From Ehretia macrophylla (Eukaryota; Streptophyta; Magnoliopsida; Boraginales; Ehretiaceae), in the NCBI GenBank assembly GCA_037974665.1, contig CM075773.1:47322080-47386079 (forward strand): a stretch of DNA of 64,000 bases. Reading direction: 5' to 3'. How positions within the stretch are numbered: the stretch's first letter is position 1; every line of letters starts with the position of its first letter. Positions 11,001 through 22,293 of the stretch are shown here, one piece after another. A model generated the notes under the pieces. That model was not told where the DNA came from, ran no database searches, and saw only the letters and a list, made by a program, of their open reading frames with translations. The translations under genes were made by a program, and so were the position numbers.

Positions 11001-14000
11001 CATACAAGATTACAAATTATTACATTCACCATTTATACTCAAGACCCCAAGGTCACAAAAAGGTAATCAACAACAACTCCACGCAAGCTTCTCATTTTAG
11101 ACAACCTTATCACACAAGAAGTCATTGAAATTGCTTAACTAGCACTTCTTCCTCTTCTTCTATCAGCTGAGGATTCACCTCAGCTTCACCTGAAACATAT
11201 TAAATGAGGAATGAGCAACAATGTTGCCCAACGAGGGAGGTGATGCAATATGCCAACGTGCAACATGATATGCAACACAAGAAAACATATATAAGCCACG
11301 TAAACCGACAAGACAATAAGCCAAGCAATTAATCACTTTAAAAAGGATACGGTTCCACTTCCAAGTCTTCGATCACGAGCCACGAACCACGAGCATCACG
11401 AACATGCCGGCAAATCCCAAACACCAACAATTGGGATACTCCGGATGTATCCCGATCCTACGACCCTTTCTCTCGAGGTAGGTCCATGCCCAGCAGGTGA
11501 ACCACGCCTCTGGGGTAGTGGAGTATGCCTCAGCGAGAAAGGGAATAGGCACCATGGTAGTCGAGGGAGCACGGCAAGCCCGATGCCGGCTGTGTTTCTC
11601 GACACTACCATGTCCGAAAATGTTGCGCAACCCGATATTCGATCACAATAATTCAAGCAACGACAATATAATTCAAGAATCACATAAATGAGGGACAACA
11701 AAGTAGGTTGCCCTCGCACGTAGATTACAATAAATAAGCCATATAACGATATAAATAAAAGTCAAGTATATATTTAGTCTATTCATATCAAAGTACACGT
11801 AATTATAAGCAATCATATTAAACTATACAATTTATGAGCAGTAAAACAAATTAAGATGCACAAAAAAATGTAACTCCCTCACCTTTTTTAAAAACAAACT
11901 TGCGAGAATTTAGCCAATCTCTCCAATACTCTCCGAAAGCACCAATCTCTTTAATAACCACTCAAAACCACTACCTAACACAACAATCCCATTCAACTTA
12001 AAGACAACCCAATCAACTTAAAATAATTAATTTTGGTAGAATAATCAAAATTTATATAATCATCAAAATATAGCTCGATTAGTATGATCTAAGAACACTA
12101 AACATGCATATTTCATGCTAAGGCTAAATGATATGCTTACTTTAATCAAAAGTTAATTAACAAGCTTGAAGGCAACGTTAACTTTCATAATTCCATTAAC
12201 CATGCACTAGACTACTTTGAACTCCTAAACACGTTATTAGGACACTCCAAACCTCTTTGAATCCACTCAAATGTGCAACCCCTAGTTATTCATATAAGTA
12301 TAACACTTTCATTATCCATTGCAATTCTATTATCATGATTAACTCTAATATACATATAGCCTAAATATACAACTTAACTCATAAGATAGCATGAATCACA
12401 CAACCTTCAAGTTAAACACTTAATACACGCTATTACGCTTAAATACTAAGCATTATTCAATCACTAAGCATGTTAAAAGAACTCTAATATGCATTATCCA
12501 AAGTGAAATCATGTACAAGATTATCTATTTTTTTCTAAGATCATTAAACATACACTAACTACTTTAGATTACAAGACATGTTAAAATGACACTCTTATTA
12601 ACACTAAAACACCATAAGCAACAAATTCACATTCTTTAATCAAGTTACTATTCATTTTCTTCTTCAATTCACTTATACACACAAACTCATTTTTCACATG
12701 TAATTAAGTTAGAAGGTTCACTCTACCACCTCATTAGTTAGCATAGAAGGTATTAGAAGCATCAAAATATCATTAAGTTAAGATTATAAGCTATAAATTT
12801 CAATTACTTTACTACAACAATCAATAATCATCTAACTAGATGAGCTAACTTTATAGTTTACTTGATTAACAATCAAATGTAGCAACTATAGCAATTCAAA
12901 TAACTAATTATGCAATAAGACTAACTATTTGACAAGAAGTCTAACATATCTCTTTCTAGATGCTCACAAAACAAGCTCTAAACTTCACACAAGATAATGA
13001 ACTTCAAATCTAACTATACTACATCTCTAATGACACTTTATGGCACCATTTAAGCCCTTGAAATCTCACTTTAAAGTACAATTACCCCAAAAGTCCGAAT
13101 TTGCCTCTTTATGCATTATACTACAAGTACTCTAATCGGAGCTCAACTAAGCGAAGCGAATACATTTCTAGCACCTCCTTACTTACTAGACACTAGCCCT
13201 AATGCCCGACGCACCCGGATTCACTTTCATCCCGAAACCCCTTTGTCAATCTTTGCTATTAAGCTCCAAACCGAAAGGCAAGATTCAAGATTCTCAAACG
13301 AGTTATCCTATCCTTTAAACCACACCTTATGGCACCCCAAGGACCCTCGATTTCACCCGTTAAACCTCGTTTACCATTAAATCCCCGATTTCCTCTTTGT
13401 GCGTTTATACTACAAGTACCAATTCCGGAACCCAAACAAGCAAAACGAAGGCACTTCTAAGGCTTCAATACTTAATAAAGACTAGCCATAACCTCAAAAC
13501 GTACCCGGATTCGAGTTAACCCCGAAATTCCCAATTAAAGTAGCCTATTTTGATCAAAATTCCCAAATTTTTCACATGGCAAGTATAACGAATATTTTTC
13601 CCACGCTCAAGGACCTAATTAGCAACTACTAGAAGCATTGAATCAAATTAAATTGCTCAATTTTTCAGAACCCTAGAAATTACACTATTCATTATCTTCC
13701 TCAAGTGACACTTTGCTAAAAACTCAACACCAAGCTATAATATTGCATATGGATGTTCTCTAACATGTATACATACTATATAAAGCAAGAAACAAGCATG
13801 TTATAACTCCATAATAGCAAAATCCGAAAATTAAAAAAAAATTTGGCATAAACTTTAAACTATGAAAATGATGCAACTCTTTCACCAAAAACGTGCAAAG
13901 AAGCTAGGATAGGGCTTAGAGAACCTTGGAACCACTTGAAGAAGACTTGACAAAGCTTGGAAGATCAAATTGAGTAAAATTGGCAAGAAAATCACTATTC

Positions 14001-15858
14001 CCGTAATGACTTTTTTAGTTGATTTTTGGCCTTTTTTTGGCTTATTTGAGTTTTTTTTGTGTTTTTTTATGTTTTGTTTGCTATATATATATATATAGGA
14101 TAATTATATGGGTTGATGGGTTAGATATTGAGTTTGTGTTGTGGGTTAAACTTTAAAGGATTTGAGTTTAGGTGTATTATAATAAATGCAATAAAACTTC
14201 TTTAAACCCCAAAATAATACATAGTTTTACTATTCATATAATATCAAGATATTTTTACGAATCACTCGTCATATATGCAATTAATATAATTTTTGTGAAC
14301 ATAAACTAATTATAAGTTAAGTAATAATAGAAAAAATATGAAATCCGGTAAATAAGATAATAAAAATTTTAGTTCGGGCTCTTATTATATTATATAGGTA
14401 ATAGACTAAGGAAATAATGAGTTAGGTTAGTAAATAGGGTCTAATTAAACATATTTAAGGGTCTAATAAAAGTCCAAAGTCTAGCTAATTCACTAGAAGC
14501 CCAAATAAAAATCATACAAAAAGTTACTATTCTTTCGTAACACTATTCATTCAAAACGAAAACTATTTTCTAAATGCATACTCCCAACATTAAATATAGA
14601 AAATAATATTTTTCACATTCCTCCTACATGATATGTGACAGGAGAAAAATACAGTTTCAGAAAAATTAAACAGTAAATTTTCTTTATGAATAGTGTCTTA
14701 TACTAAAAATTGAATAAATGTACATTTAATACTCAAATAAGACATTCAGCAATTTAAAATGAATATGAAGAGGTTTTCGGTCGTCACATTAATAATATGT
14801 TAACGTGTTGGGCTTTAAATATGCAAATTAAATTGACTAATATTTGACTATTTGCCAGCATGTTCGAGGATTACATTCGCAACCAATATGGTCCATTGAA
14901 TCCGAGAGAACTCTAATTGCATGTTGACAACTTATTCCCGAAATGGTTATATGAATATGTATGTACATGTCTCATAACATAAATTCATTTTATCCCTTAC
15001 GGTATACCTTAAAAGAAGAGTGATATATATTTGTAGGTTAAGCACAGGAATGATGTAGATCATCGTGTACATTGTCTTTCAATGTGGCCTTATAGATTGG
15101 TTAGGACCTCGTCAAGATACATGGTGAATGGATACAGATTTGTAACACACGAATATGCTACATCGAGGAAAACAAATAATAGTGGAGTATATATGAAAGG
15201 GATAAGTGATGGCAGGGCGGGGGATATTGGCTAATATGGTATGTTGCACAACATTATTCAACTTGAATATAATAATCCAACTTTACAACATACAAGGGTA
15301 GTTCTTTTTAAGTGCGATTGGTATGATACCACAAATGATGGAGGTGTGAAATACTATCGCAAGTCTAGTTTGGTTGAAGTGAATATGAAGAGAAAGTATC
15401 CCAAATATGACCCATTTGTATTGGCTGCCCAAGCTCAGCAAGTGTATTATTGTAGATATCCAGGGGCGAAGGGGAACCGTAAAAATTGGCAAGCAGTAGT
15501 TAAAGTACGCCCTAGAAATATCTATGCCATGCCTGAAAAGGAAAGAGTAGTGGAACAAAGAACAAGTTTCCAGTCCGATGAGATGCATGTCCCCGTAAGA
15601 GAACAGAATGAAAGTAATTTGCCAACAGTCCGTCATGATTCGAGTGAGAACAACGAAATATTGGTAGATGATCCAAATGACATCCATGGTCAGCTTATCA
15701 TTGAAAAAAATGAGGAGGAAGAACATGAAGAAGACGAAGAGGAATATGAAGATGAGACTGAAGATGAAGAGGAGTATGAAGATGCTACTGAAGATGACGC
15801 CGATGATGATAATGGTGATGATGATGATGAAAATAGTGATGAAGATGCTGAATATTAG
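8003..15858 (+). pseudogene. TNP2/TNPD-type CACTA transposase gene (broken)
   Basis: This gene would encode the catalytic transposase that cuts at the CACTA ends in the nucleus. Exon 1 (8003-10572) opens with the transposon-associated zinc-binding type domain (about 8018-8260, with cysteines in PCIKC). The transposase_21 core follows (about 8900-9850, with the conserved HNLDVKHIEKN stretch near 9660), then a DUF4218-like region (about 10080-10570). Exon 2 is 14859-14958. Exon 3 (15037-15858) has a DUF4216-like domain (about 15295-15480) and ends in a long Glu/Asp-rich tail. Splice phases agree across both introns. Damage: an in-frame TAG at 8036-8038; a frame change between 8544 and 8590; a frame change at the T-run 9449-9456; a TAA in exon 2 (about 14914); a TAA at about 15232. 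The start is chosen because translation from 8003 matches the family N-terminus. Confidence 0.9.
10594..14788 (-). mobile_element. solo LTR, 4.2 kb, inside transposase intron 1
   Basis: The segment begins TGTAACGCCC and ends GTCGTCACA (TG...CA), with a perfect 5-bp target duplication TTAAT at 10589-10593 and 14789-14793. No second LTR or internal coding domain is present, so it is a solo LTR left by recombination between two LTRs. Its left end resembles the LTR of the element at 31146-38988: both share 'aaggccatccgagccttgg' (about 10817) and 'ttttaggg(g)aa(t/a)acggacgg' (about 10675). By that comparison its sense is minus. A Tekay/Del-like Ty3/gypsy source is plausible but not proven. Frames within it look like chance. 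Confidence 0.88.
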
Positions 15859-16017
15859 TCTTTGTTAAAGATAGATAGTTGTTGGAATAACTTATGATAT
15901 TTTGTGTTATCGCAACTGATGTAACATTAGATTTTTAATAGACATTCCTTTTGCTTGTAAGATATTAACTTAACTAATATATTAAGTTAACTATAACTAA
16001 GTTGTGTTAAATTTTAG

Positions 16018-18999
16018 ATGGGAGGTGGTAACAATAATGACCCCAAGGGCAAAAAAATTAAATTGACGGATTTCTTAGGAAGGCGCAAAGAACGTGGGCA
16101 AGGGACAAACACATCGACAGGTTAGTAATGTATACAATATTATTAATTTTACTCAATTAAAATTAATACTTCCGATTTCTATGTTCTGTATCATAGTTGA
16201 CAAGTTTGTATGGTTTGTAGGTACAGGGCAGCCATCATATGGTCGCCGACAAACACATGGTCAAAGTCCAAGTGTTCGCCATTCTATAGGTGAACATGGT
16301 GTAACAGTGCATAACTCCAGTTCAGCCTCTATTGGTACGGAGCAGCGGGTGGCAGACACTCCACTTCCACAGCAGGTAATGCCTCGTGAACGTTCACGTT
16401 CATCCGGAGCTCCCGTTGACCATGTAACTGGTCATACTAGTCCAAACATTCCACATCTCCCTCACGTAACGGATACCCAAACCACTACCTCATCCGGATT
16501 ACGACAAGGTTTTGATGATCTACATGTTGAGAGGGATAGCACTCCTGTACATGGTGACACACAATGTCACCCGATGGCTGAGTCATCGAGAGCTGCAGAA
16601 GATCAAGCTGATGGCATTCCAGACTGGATAACATATGGATTCTCATCTATGGAAGAATTTGCAACATGGGCCACTGATTCACGCAAGCATCTTAAAGTTA
16701 AAGGTGCTGGGTAAGTAGAATTATTCATTAACAATATATCTATATAGTAAAAGTTAAGTTTTATACCATATAACACAACAGTTTCTTTTATAATTTGTAG
16801 ATGGGATCCATATAACGCGACCAAAGATATTAGAAAATCACTACATGCAGGCTATTAAGACCCTTGGACAACTTGGGAAGAGATTCCACACGATGTGAAG
16901 GATAAATTTTTTGATTACTTTAAGGTTTGAAAAACACATTCAATTTATATATTATATAAACATATTATGTACTTGAGATATATATCATATGTACATCATA
17001 TATTTTTATTATATGATTCACAGAGGACGTACAAGTGGTATCCCTGCGATGAAGCAACCGTTGCCGAGAGGTTTAGCTTTTTCAGGCAAACACGCGTAAC
17101 TGATAACTTAAGCAAAGCGCGTAAACAAAATAAGAAGTCATCGCGGCTCTCGCAGGATGTATGGGATAGAATGAAAGTGGTGTGGAGTAGCCAAGCATGG
17201 CAAAACAAATCCAAAAGAAACTCTGATAATAGAAAGAAAAATCCATCTACACATCATTTGGGATGTATCCCCGGACACGAATGGGTAAGGAGGATGGTAA
17301 GAATAAAGCTGCCTATATTGCTAGAAGTGATGAATAATGAACAATATTATCTTGTTCATTACATGTCGAGCTATCTGTTTTGGTGAATTTTTTATGTAGG
17401 CCGAAGAACGCGGGGATGAAGTGACATTTGTTGATGTTTTCAACAAAGCTCATCGGAAGGGTGGTGATGGACCATACACAGACGCACGGGCTGAACAGAC
17501 AGTGGTAAGCTAGTTTCTTTAATCTTTAGAACGTTGATGATTGATATACATAGAGTTTATACAAATGTTTTATCCACACTGACGATGAAGAACTCGTATT
17601 CGCTCACAAATTTGTTAAATTGTTGATTACACCCATAATTATGTGAAATGTGATGATGCCAAGTACATGATTGAACTTAGGTTAGTGTGTTGAATGGAAA
17701 AAACTTCTATAATCTGGCATGATTGTTTGAAACTAAGTTAAAGTTGGTTGAACGATTTAATATCTGAGAAAGTTTAGTAGGTAAATATTAGAATTGTATG
17801 ATAATCAGAATTATAGACATAGTATTTCAATAGCAAATGAAAGGGCATGCATGAATATACAATTTTGTTTAGTAGGAACAGTTTGATTGCCTTACAAACT
17901 TGTTTAATATTCATTGTATTTGACTGTCAATGCTTGTATCTTGGGTTGTGGCTATATCTTCAGATAATACAGGTAACTGGTTACTTCATAGTACAGAGGA
18001 GATTATGTCCGTTTGTGAGGTCCGAAAATTTTAAGTGAATTTGTTAATTGTTGATTACAAGCTTAATTATATAAAATGTAATGATGGCAATGGGGCAATT
18101 GAACTTAGGTTCAAGTGTTGAATGGTTAAAACTTGAGTAATCATACATTCTTGTTTGCTACTAAGTTAAAGTTAAATCCGATATGTTAGATTGATATGAT
18201 AATCGGAATTATAGCGGTAGTATTGAAATAGATAATGGAAATGCATACATGAATGTAAGATTTTGTTTAATATTTCATTGTGTTTGAGTGTGAATGCAAT
18301 GTATATTGCGTTGTGGCTATTTCTTCTGAGTGCAGGTAATTAGTTAGTCCACGGTACAGAGGAGATTATGTCCGTTATTCAGGTCCAAACTTACCCTTTT
18401 AGCATGGGGTCTTGTCGGACCGCGACATTTTATGAAATTAAATGTATGTTTTCCCTACTGCTTGTTTTGTTTGTTTCTCTGATGGTTTGGCCATTATATT
18501 TTTGGTATGAATCTGAAATTTTCAATATTATATTATTGATGTCTCTACATGTTGATATTTATGCGTTACAGGCTCGATACACAGAACTGCTTCAACAAGC
18601 ATCACAACCAACCGAGGCATCTAAATCCGGTTCAGCTCCAACTCCTGTTGATCGTAATACATTATTTTTGGAGGTAGTTGGTAGACCACGCAAGGGTCAT
18701 TTATACGGGGTGGGATCACATGTCTCTGTGGCGTTTACATCAAATAGTTACCCTACTACCGGAAGCCACATCACGCAAAGAGATAGGAGGCAGTTGCTCG
18801 AGCCACAGCATCTTTGGAAAGCAAGCTGCAAGACAAGATGGACAAGAATAACGAGGCGTACCTCAATCTGCAAGAGAAGCTGGATAAGCAGAACGAGGCA
18901 TACTACAAACTCCAACAAGAACATTTATCACAGCTCCGTGATATCCAAGCACAACTAGTACTACTTGCTTCACGGTTACCTGACCCTACACAACAATAG
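16018..18999 (+). pseudogene. TNPA/Ptta-type CACTA accessory transposase gene (broken)
   Basis: This is the second CACTA gene; TNPA-type products bind the subterminal repeats and bring the ends together. I read six exons: 16018-16120, 16221-16710, 16801-16924, 17024-17284, 17400-17504 and 18572-18999, all with GT/AG borders and consistent phase. Exon 1 starts MGGGNNNDPKGKK. Exons 3-5 match the Ptta/En/Spm family (transposase_24): WTTWEEIP, then RTYKWYP, WDRMKVVW, and EVTFVDVFNKAH near 17418-17453. Exon 6 carries the conserved GRPRKGHLYGVGS and ends in a predicted coiled coil rich in Lys/Gln/Glu (about 18814-18990). Damage: an in-frame TAA at 16856-16858 and one frame change near 18780-18790. 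It lies 160 bp downstream of the TNP2-type gene, in the same orientation, as usual for the superfamily. Confidence 0.85.
17607..18390 (+). repeat. tandem duplication in intron 5 of the TNPA-type gene
   Basis: Two diverged copies lie at about 17607-18035 and 18036-18390. Each begins with 'ttgttgattaca', includes 'gaacttaggtt' and 'tgttgaatgg', and ends near 'cagaggagattatgtccgtt'. Because the repeat carries the 3' part of an intron, each copy contains acceptor-like sequence. Confidence 0.75.
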
Positions 19000-19269
19000 T
19001 GTTCGTCATCTGCGTCTTCGACTTCATCTGCGAATGATGGTCAAATTGGGTTGAATTTATAACTTTTTTACTGTTATGACATTATAAAACTCTACTACAA
19101 TCGGACTATAATAACTATTAAGTTTACTTTGAACAATATTATTAGATATTTATTAGCTAATTCGATAAATATGTGCATTAGACATTATTTTTTTAGTATT
19201 AAATATTTAATTGACATGTCAAACAACTTATTATTATAATGGATATTGTTACAAATATAAATTTACATT

Positions 19270-19574
19270 TGTGTGAGGGGTAGGCAAGGGACAAGTAATC
19301 GAGAGTCTGGCGAGAGCACGGCGAGGGACGAAAAAACGCGAGGGCACGACGAGGGACGAAAAAGGCGAAGGCACGGCGAGGGACGAAAAAGGCGAGGGCA
19401 CGGCGAGAGACGAAAAAACGCGAGGGCACGACGAGGGACGAAAACGGCTAGGGCTAATTGTCCTCGCCTAGTCGTCGCCGAAATGGTCACTCGCCGAGTC
19501 GTCGCCGAATAGCGTGAGCTCGGCAAGGGACTGCAATTCACCGACGAAGGTTTCGGCGAGAAAAAATTCCCCTC
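19270..19574. repeat. right subterminal repeat array of the CACTA element
   Basis: About five direct copies of a ~28-bp unit made of 'ggcgagggacgaaaaa' and 'gcgagggcac' run from 19300 to 19450. Mixed-orientation GGCGAGG/CCTCGCC motifs then lead to the right terminus. Unlike the left array, the units here are mostly in one orientation. Open frames across it on both strands are artefacts of the repeat. Confidence 0.85.
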
Positions 19575-19599
19575 GCCGAAATTGATTTTTCTTGTAGTG
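19575..19599 (-). repeat. CACTA right terminal inverted repeat
   Basis: Read in reverse it is CACTACAAGAAAAA followed by TTTCGGCGAGG after a short variable stretch. The outer TTA at 19600-19602 completes the target duplication. Confidence 0.93.
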
Positions 19600-19602
19600 T
19601 TA

Positions 19603-19655
19603 AGTGGTCTAAGAATTTATAATTTTTTTATGTGAGACAAGTGTATATTCTAAGA
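19603..19655. repeat. resumed unit 3 of the ~463-bp tandem repeat
   Basis: The sequence 'agtggtctaagaatttat' through 'aagtgtatattctaa' matches unit 2 at about 2112-2163. It continues unit 3, which was cut at 2525 by the CACTA insertion. Confidence 0.85.
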
Positions 19656-22074
19656 ATATTTGTTAAGTTTGTATGTCTTTTTAAGTATCACAAAAGAAGA
19701 AAATAAACAGGTAATAAAGAAAAGTAACAAAGAATTTTTCGTAAATGAAACTACTACTCTATATTTTGAATTTTAACGAAACTTGTAATAGAAAAAATAA
19801 AGGAAAGATAAAACAAATGAAGTACATGTTAAATAAAGCCAAAACAATAATGACAAAAGCTCATGGAAGATCAAATCACTCAACCGGTTTTTTGTGGGAG
19901 CGGTTTTTTGCGTAGGTGCCGGTCAGCTTTGGTTGTTCCAACCTTGTCCAGATTATAATTATGCCTAGGCGTTACTTCGTATACTAGTATAAATCACTCC
20001 CCTCAATAATATTCATGTTCATTCATATCATATAGTAAATGTACGTCAACTTAGTATATTTGGTCGATGTTGTTCCTTTGGGACAGATAATTATATGAAG
20101 TTTGTGCATGTTACTAATATTTACATTTACTTAAGTGTGTCATGTTACAGAATCTTGTTATATCATTGGAAAGTAGGGGATCGAGCAGGGACCGCAATCG
20201 ACGGCTACAGGTGATTCATAAATCCAACATAAATCCAAAAGTTGTCTTAAATCCAAAATTAAATTGGTCAATCTGCACAATTTACTGATCATAGTCTTAA
20301 TTAAAGATTTGGTGGGAAAATTCGGAGGAGTAAGAATTATTACATAATATCATAATGGTTGTAAGTTATCCATATTATTTTATTATCAAAGATCTAGTGG
20401 GTCTTGGTTCGGTTGCATTTGTCCAAGTTTGACTTATCTATTTCATCATTTCGCTATCGCTGACTCGCTTTCGTGAATGTCAGATCGCTCTCATCTTTCT
20501 ATTCTCACTGGGTCACGGAGGGGATGTTGAATCCCACATTGATCATTCACAATAAAAAAGACCACTTAATAAAGTTATAGGCAGTGGTGGAACCAGAAAT
20601 AAAATGTTCGGGGGGGGCGAGATTTTTTTTTGTACAGTGTCGATTCCACCTAGTGGGATAAGACTCAATTTAATTTGATTTAGTTTGATTTAGTATTTTT
20701 TGAGTTAGTAGAAACGAGACTCAAAAAATATCTTTTCAGTTCCAATTAACATTATAGTTATAAAAATAAAAAAAAACTAATTAAGAATTTAATTAAATAG
20801 AAATTACATATTTATATTTGACCAAACTTGGAACCTTTTAACATTATAAGTTGATTTTCATTGTCTGCAACTAAAAATTCCAAATAAAATAAAACAAAGC
20901 ATATTTTATGAGAATTGATATCTTTTAGCATAAAAGAACATTAGCATAATCATTATTCAGGACAATAATCAAGATATGAAGCTCTAGGCAACTTAATACT
21001 AAAAATATATGATTAACAAAATTATTGAATATTGCCATATTGAGTACAACAATAGAAATATGAATGACTCAGTTAATTTAGACTAAAAAAAATTACCACT
21101 AAGATATAACTAACAAAAAATATATACCAACAAAATTATTACAAGAAGTGATTCAGATTATTTATCTCAGCGGCTAGAAGGGCTAGAGCTTGATGTCACG
21201 GGATGCGAGATTGAGGACGAAAATCTCGTCACCGTATTTCGTATGCAGATTCCAACCACTTTACTTACCATATTTTCAGCTTTCTACAAGCATTCCTCAC
21301 TTGTGTACAACTTGCCAAAGGGTTGCACTACACCCGAACCACCCTTTGCAAGCTTGTGTGTCCGAATTTCACCAATTGTAAATGATATTTCACCAATTGT
21401 AATATTACACATCGATGAAGATGTGTGTTAATATGTGATTTATAAGTAGTCGTTGTAGGTTTAAATGATGACTTGAGTTAGAAGATATGAGACCCAAGTA
21501 ATTATTTATTAACCCTGTGACACTAGTCTTATTATGATCAGGTTAGTAGTTTTGTATCCGAGATGTGACACCAATAAAGATTGACCTAATGTTTGGATGG
21601 GTTAATATGGATCAGATGAAAATTGATGTCAATTTGTGTTACCAAAGTAGTATTTTTTTTTGCCATTGTTACCAAAGTAGTATATATAACTCGTATGAGA
21701 AGAAAGCAAATAAACATAATATTATAAAGAGTAAATAAAATAAACACAATATTATAAGTAGTAAATACCTCATTAGAAAAATCAATAAAAGAAAACAATT
21801 TCTTATAGACCGAATTAAAGTATGACAGAAAAAAATTAATACAATCAAACAATACTTAGAACAAGATTTGAGTTGGATTCAATGTCCTTAAGAAATTAGT
21901 ACCCTGTTACGGTGCTGACAACTCATAGCGTAAGTTTCTCATGATACAACGATCTCTTGTTCTTATAGGAAGAGCACCACAAATTATAAAAACCTGCGGA
22001 CCAAACAAGACAACTATGTCCCAAAGAGGAGACTAGAATATTGTTACAGATTGCAAGAGATGTTTATAAAATTT
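19656..22074. other. intergenic, no gene recognised
   Basis: AT-rich sequence without a supported reading frame. Short points of note are a poly-G run near 20609-20617 beside 'ggtggaaccag', and two copies of 'gttaccaaagtagtat' around 21641 and 21667. I could not assign either to a known element. Confidence 0.4.
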
Positions 22075-22281
22075 TGATTGCATTTTCGGGATTTATCTCT
22101 TTATGATTTATTCTAATTTATTGGTTGTTGTAGTCTTAGATTTTGTATTGAGTAAATCTACTTAGCCTTAGACAATTCCTGAATATTCTCACGTGATAGT
22201 TATCGTGAGCTTTGTTGTATTGTGTATAAATCATTCTGTAACACTTGAAGGAGATATGATAAGAAATATTTTCTCTCTTCA
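22075..22281 (+). repeat. copia 5' LTR
   Basis: A 207-bp LTR from TGATTGC to CTCTTCA. It differs from the 3' LTR mainly in its first ~15 bases and at about four other positions. The end coincides with the primer site. Confidence 0.88.
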
Positions 22282-22293
22282 TGGTATCAGTGA
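22282..22293 (+). promoter_or_regulatory. primer binding site, tRNA-iMet type
   Basis: TGGTATCAGTG abuts the 5' LTR and matches the usual plant iMet primer site TGGTATCAGAGC closely. Confidence 0.85.

Larger units (their letters stand above)
2526..19599 (+). mobile_element. CACTA (En/Spm) DNA transposon, 17.07 kb
   Basis: The left end reads CACTATAAGAAAAA and the right end, read in reverse, CACTACAAGAAAAA. Both continue into TTTCGGCGAGGG after a few variable bases. A 3-bp target duplication TTA flanks it (2523-2525 and 19600-19602), as expected for this superfamily. The adjacent repeat unit at about 2051-2070 reads gatcttattaagtgg without the insert, which serves as an empty site. The element carries GC-rich subterminal arrays, a TNP2/TNPD-type transposase gene and a TNPA/Ptta-type gene, both on the + strand, so it descends from an autonomous copy. 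Several nonsense and frame changes in both genes mean it is unlikely to be self-mobile now. A 4.2-kb solo LTR accounts for part of its length. Confidence 0.95.

Noticed and set aside
11373-11719. Several overlapping frames of 64-107 codons on both strands
   Set aside because: They lie in the solo LTR; the GC-richer patch lacks stops by chance and no translation resembles a known domain.
13111-13380. 89-codon plus-strand frame
   Set aside because: It is inside the solo LTR, without a domain or splice partner.
15668-15868. Met/Lys-rich frame
   Set aside because: It is an off-frame reading of the acidic tail of the transposase gene.
19199-19541. Repetitive frames in the right subterminal array
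   Set aside because: They are artefacts of the direct repeats; their translations are periodic.
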